From Bacteroidales bacterium (GTDB taxonomy: Bacteria; Bacteroidota; Bacteroidia; Bacteroidales; Tenuifilaceae): a stretch of DNA of 50,405 nucleotides. Where the stretch lies: positions 1 through 50,405 of the forward strand of contig JANYLA010000089.1 in NCBI GenBank assembly GCA_025361485.1, written 5' to 3'. Under the pieces are notes generated by a model. It was given only the letters and a program-made list of their open reading frames with translations, was not told the origin of the DNA and ran no database searches. Made by a program: the position numbers and the translations under genes. This document shows, one piece after another, positions 46,299 to 50,405 of this stretch; within the stretch, counting starts at the first letter, position 1, and each line of letters begins with the position of its first letter.

Positions 46299-47438
46299 AT
46301 GAAATCTACGCTAAAAGTAATGACAGTTGTTGGGACACGGCCTGAAATCATCAGGTTATCAAGAGTAATGTCGTTACTCGACCAGCACCTCACCCAGGTA
46401 ATCGTCCACACCGGTCAGAACTACGACTACGAGTTGAATGAGATATTCTGGAATGAGCTGGAACTTCGCAAACCCGACCATTTTTTAAATGTTGATACCT
46501 CATCATTAGGAGCCACCGTTGGCGACATCCTTCGCAAAACCGAAGAGATTCTAAAGCTCGAGAAGCCCGATGCACTCCTTGTCCTAGGTGATACCAACTC
46601 CTGTCTCTCTGCTTATATAGCCAAGCGAATGCACATACCAATCTTCCACATGGAGGCAGGGAATCGCTCCTTTGATTTTAATGTACCCGAAGAGGTAAAT
46701 CGTAGGATTATCGATCATATTGCCGATTTCAATTTGGTTTATACCGAACATGCCCGGAATCATTTGCTTTCAGAAGGATTACTACATCGCCGAATCTATC
46801 TAACTGGTAGTCCGATGAAAGAAGTCCTCGACTACTACAAACCCAAAATCGACGCATCAAAAGTACTCGACAGTTTATCACTAACCGCTAACCGCTATTT
46901 TTTGGTTTCAACGCATAGAGAGGAAAACGTCGACAACCCCGATAACCTTCGTAAAATACTAACTGTTCTAAACAATCTTGCCGACGAATATAAACTTCCG
47001 GTAATTGTTTCGACACACCCAAGAACACGGAAAAGGCTTGAACAGCTTTCAGCCGTTAGCCTTCAGCCTTCAGCTTTAATTCGTTTCCTCAAGCCCTTTG
47101 GATTTCTCGACTACGTTCACCTGCAACGGCATGCACTATGCACCATTTCTGATAGTGGAACGATAAGCGAGGAGTCAGCAATACTATCTTTTCCCGCCAT
47201 CTCTCTCCGCCAAAGCATGGAACGCCCCGAGGCGCAGGATACAGGCTCAATAATCCTTACGGGTTTTGATCCCGATGTTGTATTAGATTCAATTGATTTA
47301 GTTATTGAGGAGCATAAAAACAATAAGATAAAGGCCATTCCTGTCGATTATCAAGTTGACAATACCTCATGGCGAGTGCTCAAGTTGATCATGGGCAACA
47401 CCAAACTTTCTAATCGGTGGCATGGAATAAATGAGTAG
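46299..47438 (+). CDS. fnlC: UDP-N-acetylglucosamine 2-epimerase-type enzyme (FnlC/WbjD/CapG)
   Basis: Third enzyme of UDP-L-FucNAc synthesis, non-hydrolysing 2-epimerase fold. The 379 aa product has VVGTRPEIIRLS at the start, VHTGQNYDYELN, HMEAGNRSFD, STHREENVD, and SDSGTISEESA near the end. Two heptamer arrays lie in its coding sequence (46879-46899, encoding SLTANRYF; 47043-47077, encoding QLSAVSLQPSAL). Its last 83 codons are nearly repeated 1.6 kb downstream, behind a Schlafen/AlbA_2-type gene. Confidence 0.92.
   Translation: MKSTLKVMTVVGTRPEIIRLSRVMSLLDQHLTQVIVHTGQNYDYELNEIFWNELELRKPDHFLNVDTSSLGATVGDILRKTEEILKLEKPDALLVLGDTNSCLSAYIAKRMHIPIFHMEAGNRSFDFNVPEEVNRRIIDHIADFNLVYTEHARNHLLSEGLLHRRIYLTGSPMKEVLDYYKPKIDASKVLDSLSLTANRYFLVSTHREENVDNPDNLRKILTVLNNLADEYKLPVIVSTHPRTRKRLEQLSAVSLQPSALIRFLKPFGFLDYVHLQRHALCTISDSGTISEESAILSFPAISLRQSMERPEAQDTGSIILTGFDPDVVLDSIDLVIEEHKNNKIKAIPVDYQVDNTSWRVLKLIMGNTKLSNRWHGINE
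46879..46899 (+). repeat. Short heptamer array inside fnlC
   Basis: Three 7-nt units: CACTAAC, CGCTAAC and a CGCTATT variant. Confidence 0.6.
47043..47077 (+). repeat. Heptamer array inside fnlC
   Basis: Five 7-nt units of the form CAGCYTT (CAGCTTT, CAGCCTT and variants), exactly 35 nt, the same length as the array in capF. Confidence 0.85.
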
Positions 47439-47462
47439 TACTAGAATTGACACCAACGGCGA

Positions 47463-48803
47463 ATGACCGAATCCCAAAATATTGAGTACAAGACCACATG
47501 GCGCGACGAATACCTAAAATGGATTTGCGGCTTTGCCAACGCCAATGGAGGAAAGTTATTGATTGGTATTGATGATAAGGGGCATATTGTTGGGGTTGAT
47601 GATCAAAAACGGCTAATGGAGGAAATTCCCAATAAGGTAGTTCAACATTTGGGCTTAGTAATTGAAACAAATTTACGTATTAAGAACAAAAAATACTTTA
47701 TCGAAATCATTGTTAGCCCAAGTAATCTGCCCGTTTCGTATCATGGTGTGTTTTACTACCGCAGTGGCAGCACAAAACAGGAACTCAAAGGTATCGCTCT
47801 TCATGACTTTTTACTTAAGAAAATGGGGCGATCATGGGATGGTATTAGCCCAGATAGTGCAGCAATTGCAGAAATTGATTCTACAACTATTCATCTCTTT
47901 GTTCGTAAGGCGCTTGATAGCAATAGAATTTCACCAGATGTAAATCCTAACGATATTAAAGGCACACTTCAAAATTTAAACCTGCTTAACGAAAACAATA
48001 AGCCCAAAAATGCGGCATTGCTAGTATTTGGCAAAAACCCTTTAAAGCATTTTACTGCGGCATACTTTAAAATAGGAAGATTTGGTGTGGCCGATCACGA
48101 TCTCATTTTTCAGGATGTTGTGAAGGAGAATTTACTTACCATGGCTGATCGGGTGATTGAGGTTTTAAAGTCCAAATACCTAGTTTCACCTATTCGTTAC
48201 CAAGGATTACAGCGAATAGAAGAACTTGAGTATCCCGAAGAAGCATTGCGCGAAGCAATACTCAATGCTATAGTTCACAAGGATTACACAGGTGCTCCTA
48301 TTCAAATGAGCGTGTACAATGATAAGCTAATTCTTTGGAATCCGGGCAAACTACCTGAAGACATAACCATTGAAATCCTAATGCAGAAACACCCCTCTCG
48401 CCCTGCAAATAAAAATATTGCTGAACTTTTTTTCAAAGCAGGATATATCGAAGTATGGGGAAGGGGTATTACGAAAATACTTAACGCATGCAAAATTGCT
48501 GGCTTACCAGCGCCTATTCTTGAGGAGTATGCTGGTGGGATTCAGATAACATTTCTAAAAAGCAAGACTGTCGTAGATAATGTCACTGATAATGTCACTG
48601 ATAATGTCACTAAAAACAGAATAGATTTGATTATTAATGAAATAAGATTGAATAACACTATTTCAATTGATCAGCTTGCTGAAAAACTTAATGTTACCCG
48701 ACGGACAATCATTCGCGATATTGATAAAATAAAAAACCAAAACTTAATTAAACGCATTGGTCCAGCAAAGGGCGGATTCTGGACTATTATTAGAGAGGAG
48801 TAG
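47463..48803 (+). CDS. Schlafen AlbA_2-domain putative ATP-binding transcriptional regulator
   Basis: The 446 aa product has an N-terminal AlbA_2 domain (ESQNIEYKTTW, then FANANGGKLLIGIDDKG at about 24-40), a GHKL-type ATPase region of the HATPase_c_4 kind (about 255-365, EALREAILNAIVHKDY, WNPGKLPEDI, EVWGRGITKI), a linker with three tandem DNVT units, and a C-terminal winged helix (about 390-446). Proteins of this layout are common in Bacteroidota and are often near mobile or defence genes; the exact role is unknown. It starts 24 nt after fnlC and does not belong to the sugar pathway. Confidence 0.85.
   Translation: MTESQNIEYKTTWRDEYLKWICGFANANGGKLLIGIDDKGHIVGVDDQKRLMEEIPNKVVQHLGLVIETNLRIKNKKYFIEIIVSPSNLPVSYHGVFYYRSGSTKQELKGIALHDFLLKKMGRSWDGISPDSAAIAEIDSTTIHLFVRKALDSNRISPDVNPNDIKGTLQNLNLLNENNKPKNAALLVFGKNPLKHFTAAYFKIGRFGVADHDLIFQDVVKENLLTMADRVIEVLKSKYLVSPIRYQGLQRIEELEYPEEALREAILNAIVHKDYTGAPIQMSVYNDKLILWNPGKLPEDITIEILMQKHPSRPANKNIAELFFKAGYIEVWGRGITKILNACKIAGLPAPILEEYAGGIQITFLKSKTVVDNVTDNVTDNVTKNRIDLIINEIRLNNTISIDQLAEKLNVTRRTIIRDIDKIKNQNLIKRIGPAKGGFWTIIREE
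48576..48611 (+). repeat. 12-nt tandem repeat encoding DNVT
   Basis: Three exact copies of GATAATGTCACT in the linker between the ATPase region and the winged helix. Copy number may vary by slippage without shifting the frame. Confidence 0.95.
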
Positions 48804-48812
48804 GCCGCTCTC

Positions 48813-49064
48813 TTTCCCGCCATCTCTCTCCGCCAAAGCATGGAACGCCCCGAGGCGCAGGATACAGGCTCAATAATTTTAACCGGTTTTGATCCCGATA
48901 TTGTTCTAGTTTCAATCGATTTAGCCATTGAGGAGCATAAAAACAATAAGATAAAGGCCATTCCTGTCGATTATCAAGTTGACAATACCTCATGGCGAGT
49001 GCTCAAGTTGATTATGGGTAACGCAAAATTATCGAATAAGTGGCATGGAATTATTGAACACTGA
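48813..49064 (+). pseudogene. Orphan 3' end of the UDP-GlcNAc 2-epimerase gene
   Basis: This stretch encodes the last part of an FnlC-like protein (SMERPEAQDTGSIILTGFDP to KWHGIIEH) without a start region. It matches 47190-47438 closely; blocks of perfect identity alternate with divergent ones. An ATG at 48840 is in frame, but the product would be a 74 aa fragment. It is probably the displaced original end of fnlC. Confidence 0.8.
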
Positions 49065-49103
49065 CAAAAAACAAGATAAAAGACAAAAGGCGAAAGACAA
49101 AGG
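49062..49103 (+). repeat. Heptamer array, left flank of four-helix-bundle gene 3
   Basis: Six 7-nt units such as ATAAAAG and ACAAAAG in phase, running from the end of the orphan fnlC fragment to the GTG start of the four-helix-bundle gene. Confidence 0.8.
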
Positions 49104-49253
49104 TGGAAGAAAAGAAAAAAGATTTGTGTGAAAGGTTATTTGAGTTTGCAGTAAGAGTAATAAAGTTTTTAAAAACAATTCCATATACTCCTGAAAACAA
49201 AGTTATTCGACTACAATTATCAAAATCAGCAACATCTTCAGGAGCGAATTATT

Positions 49254-49543
49254 CACCCTGTCAAATTGCTTCAAAATGATCGAAGGTTTTTATTACACGT
49301 ATGTACTAAGAAGCACGATAGATAATAATTTTTATGTTGGCTACACAAATGATTTGAAGCAAAGATTTGAGGCTCACAATTTTGGGAAAGTTCCATCAAC
49401 TCGACAACGAAGACCTCTAGAGTTAATATATTTCGAAGCATGCCAATCACAGCAGGATGCGCTACATCGTGAGAAGTATTTGAAAACCCATTACGGAAAG
49501 ATGTTTATAAGAAACAGGCTCAAATCTTATTTGACAGGGTAAA
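49254..49543 (+). mobile_element. GIY-YIG mini-element with 12-bp terminal inverted repeats
   Basis: ACCCTGTCAAAT (49255-49266) and ATTTGACAGGGT (49529-49540) are perfect inverted repeats at the two edges of the sequence that interrupts the four-helix-bundle gene. The whole insert is about 290 nt and codes for one protein. No target-site duplication is obvious. Confidence 0.8.
49276..49542 (+). CDS. GIY-YIG nuclease domain protein
   Basis: The 88 aa product is a single GIY-YIG domain of the UvrC/URI type: YYTYVLRS and FYVGYT give the two Tyr motifs, followed by DLKQRFEAHN with the catalytic Arg and DALHREKYLKTHYGK with the catalytic Glu. The ATG overlaps the TGA that ends the interrupted upstream reading frame (ATGA), so translation may be coupled. 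The right terminal repeat includes its stop codon. Confidence 0.92.
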   Translation: MIEGFYYTYVLRSTIDNNFYVGYTNDLKQRFEAHNFGKVPSTRQRRPLELIYFEACQSQQDALHREKYLKTHYGKMFIRNRLKSYLTG

Positions 49544-49790
49544 GAGTCTCAGGGAGGATCATCGAAAGCAGATTTTACAAATAAGGTCAGAATTTCTTTA
49601 CGAGAAATGAGAGAATCAAATTATTGGCTTAGAATTATTAAAAGAACAGTCGACGATGTAAATACCTCCGAAGTCGATTATCTAATAAATGAATCCGAGG
49701 AACTAAAAAAATACTAGGTTCAATCGTTCAAAAATCTAGACCATGAATTCAAAAGAAAACGTTAAAAACTAAAACAATTCCTATGGCTAA

Positions 49791-49855
49791 ACTTTTGTCT
49801 TTTTACTTTTGACTTCGTCGAGCTCGCTCCGCTCGGTTGTCTTTTGTCTTTCAAA
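49791..49855 (+). repeat. Heptamer arrays with GC-rich core, right flank of four-helix-bundle gene 3
   Basis: Four units (ACTTTTG type, 49791-49818), a GC-rich core CGAGCTCGCTCCGCTCG (49819-49835) that can fold on itself, then TTGTC-type heptamers (49835-49855). The arrays are T-rich and complementary in sense to the A-rich array at 49062-49103. The reverse complement of the core (CCGAG...CGGAGC) recalls the end of the core at 40895-40933. Confidence 0.75.
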
Positions 49856-49879
49856 AAGAGGTTTATTAATTTATAATCT

Positions 49880-50269
49880 GTGAAATTCCTTCTAATCCGC
49901 GTCATCAGCGTTCTATTACTTGCACTCGGAATTGCGACCAAGTTTTACTCCGGTATCGCCTCCGAATTTATTCACAACCATCTAGGCGGAGTTATTTATG
50001 TTTTATTCTGGATATTGTTTTTTTCAATTATTTTCCCAAAGTTCTCAAACCTAAAGTTGAGTATTTGGGTCTTTTTAGCTACAAGTGCTATAGAGTTTAC
50101 GCAATTAATTCATACACCATTCATAGATAGCCTGCGAGAGTATTTCGTTATCCGAGCATTAATGGGTAGCACTTTTAATCCTTTCGATTTTATTGGGTAC
50201 TTGGTGGGGGCCGTGTTGGGATATATACTTCTAGTTATAACTGAAAAAAAATCATTAGATGCTCTTTAA
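49880..50269 (+). CDS. DUF2809 family membrane protein
   Basis: The 129 aa product has four membrane helices and the family pattern ATKFYSG near the N-terminus, ATSAIEFTQL in the third segment and NPFDFIGYLVGAVLGY at the end. The start is GTG at 49880, after which the signal-like first helix begins. Its function is unknown; it overlaps the MBOAT gene and is probably translated with it. Confidence 0.8.
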   Translation: MKFLLIRVISVLLLALGIATKFYSGIASEFIHNHLGGVIYVLFWILFFSIIFPKFSNLKLSIWVFLATSAIEFTQLIHTPFIDSLREYFVIRALMGSTFNPFDFIGYLVGAVLGYILLVITEKKSLDAL

Positions 50270-50405
50270 CTCCATAAATTTCGTTCTTTTCTTTGTCGTT
50301 GTTACAACGCTATACTTTGTTCTACCGCACCGAGCACGGTGGATTCTGTTGCTAGCTGCTAGCTGTTACTTCTACATGGTCTTTATCCCGGTTTACATTC
50401 TTATC
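50259..50405 (+). CDS. MBOAT family O-acyltransferase, 5' part (AlgI-like)
   Basis: The 49 codons before the window edge encode MLFNSINFVLFFVVVTTLYF, then VLPHRARWILLLAASCYFYM, the typical N-terminus of AlgI/DltB-like membrane-bound O-acyltransferases that acylate surface polysaccharides. The ATG at 50259 lies inside the end of the DUF2809 gene (11-nt overlap). The rest of the gene is outside the window. Confidence 0.88.
   Translation, partial: MLFNSINFVLFFVVVTTLYFVLPHRARWILLLAASCYFYMVFIPVYILI

Larger units (their letters stand above)
47190..48812 (+). mobile_element. Putative insertion carrying a replacement fnlC 3' end and an AlbA_2-type gene
   Basis: Bases 47190-47427 recur at 48813-49050 with a constant offset of 1623 nt, no indels and about 20 mismatches in 238 positions. 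The repeat unit therefore comprises an fnlC 3' end plus the ATP-binding gene. The simplest reading is an insertion that swapped in its own copy of the gene end and left the old one downstream; a tandem duplication followed by insertion is also possible. No integrase or transposase is seen. Confidence 0.6.
49103..49746 (+). pseudogene. Four-helix-bundle gene 3, split by a GIY-YIG insertion and frameshifted
   Basis: The 5' part (49103-49253, GTG start) encodes LCERLFEFAVRVIKFLKTIP and ends at SGANY; the 3' part (from 49544) continues with ESQGGSSKADFTNKVRISLR and SNYWLRIIKRTVDD. Joined, they give the standard family sequence SGANYEESQGG with almost nothing missing. In between lies a GIY-YIG gene. 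The 3' part also has a second lesion: in the A-run near 49705-49711 one base seems lost, producing an early TAG at 49715; the next frame restores the expected LGSIVQKSRP up to the TGA at 49744-49746. Confidence 0.88.

Noticed and set aside
46299-47438. Hydrolysing NeuC-type or ManNAc (WecB) role for the 2-epimerase
   Set aside because: The FnlA and CapF genes directly upstream point to the UDP-L-FucNAc pathway; the sequence alone does not separate the subfamilies with certainty.
48840-49064. Independent small gene of 74 codons
   Set aside because: It is a nearly exact copy of the 3' end of fnlC and is best read as a displaced gene fragment.
39302-49746. Diversity-generating retroelement suggested by Avd-like four-helix-bundle proteins
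   Set aside because: No reverse transcriptase gene and no template/variable repeat pair with adenine-specific differences was seen.

Overview
The window is chromosomal DNA of a Bacteroidota bacterium, most likely from the order Bacteroidales or a close relative. Grounds: AT-rich sequence; -7 boxes of the Bacteroidota type (TAnnTTTG) before many genes; a type IX secretion module (CHU_C sorting domain plus PorP/SprF); GldA; a DUF4834 protein; the long (630 aa) form of IspG; and a MEP isoprenoid pathway. No rRNA, tRNA, CRISPR array, phage or plasmid genes were seen.

Layout. 1-12.7 kb is housekeeping: an outer-membrane barrel protein, Xaa-Pro aminopeptidase, an operon of DUF3352-like protein, DUF4834 protein and ROK kinase, a sugar transferase with an unusual middle domain, and a TlpA-like lipoprotein behind RNase R. 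12.9-18.6 kb is a tight four-gene operon (GT-C-like membrane protein, radical SAM enzyme, PP-loop amidotransferase, second GT-C-like membrane protein) that looks like a small glycoconjugate-modification unit. 18.7-24.2 kb holds a universal stress protein, IspG, a sigma-54 response regulator and an unknown exported protein. 24.7-28.1 kb is a type IX secretion module. 28.2-39.3 kb holds Lgt, an SDR protein, an FMN split-barrel protein, VanZ, MetK (preceded by what reads as a SAM-II riboswitch), GldA, a coiled-coil membrane protein, IspD and two tandem acyl-CoA synthetase paralogues. 39.7-50.4 kb is a capsule/exopolysaccharide locus: Wza-like export lipoprotein, Wzc-like tyrosine autokinase, the UDP-L-FucNAc enzymes FnlA/CapF/FnlC, a DUF2809 protein and the start of an MBOAT acyltransferase.

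The capsule locus is full of insertions, and the most interesting signal is here. Three four-helix-bundle genes (S23/23S rRNA intervening-sequence-protein family) lie within 10.5 kb. Each is bracketed by short DNA arrays with an exact 7-bp period whose sequence differs from locus to locus and whose two sides face each other as inverted repeats. In the best preserved copy (40874-41458) the gene sits between two directly repeated units, each made of heptamers, a 39-nt conserved core and inverted heptamers. Solitary heptamer arrays occur elsewhere, including inside the coding sequences of CapF and FnlC. The third four-helix-bundle gene is split by a GIY-YIG nuclease gene with perfect 12-bp terminal inverted repeats. 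A Schlafen/AlbA_2-type ATP-binding gene lies between two copies of the 3' end of the UDP-GlcNAc 2-epimerase gene, as if it arrived carrying a replacement gene end. A second repeat class, long palindromes whose arms have about 9-bp periodicity, and a third, short CCCCGTCAGG hairpins, are also dispersed between genes.

All identifications come from reading motifs and translations by eye; no database search was run.
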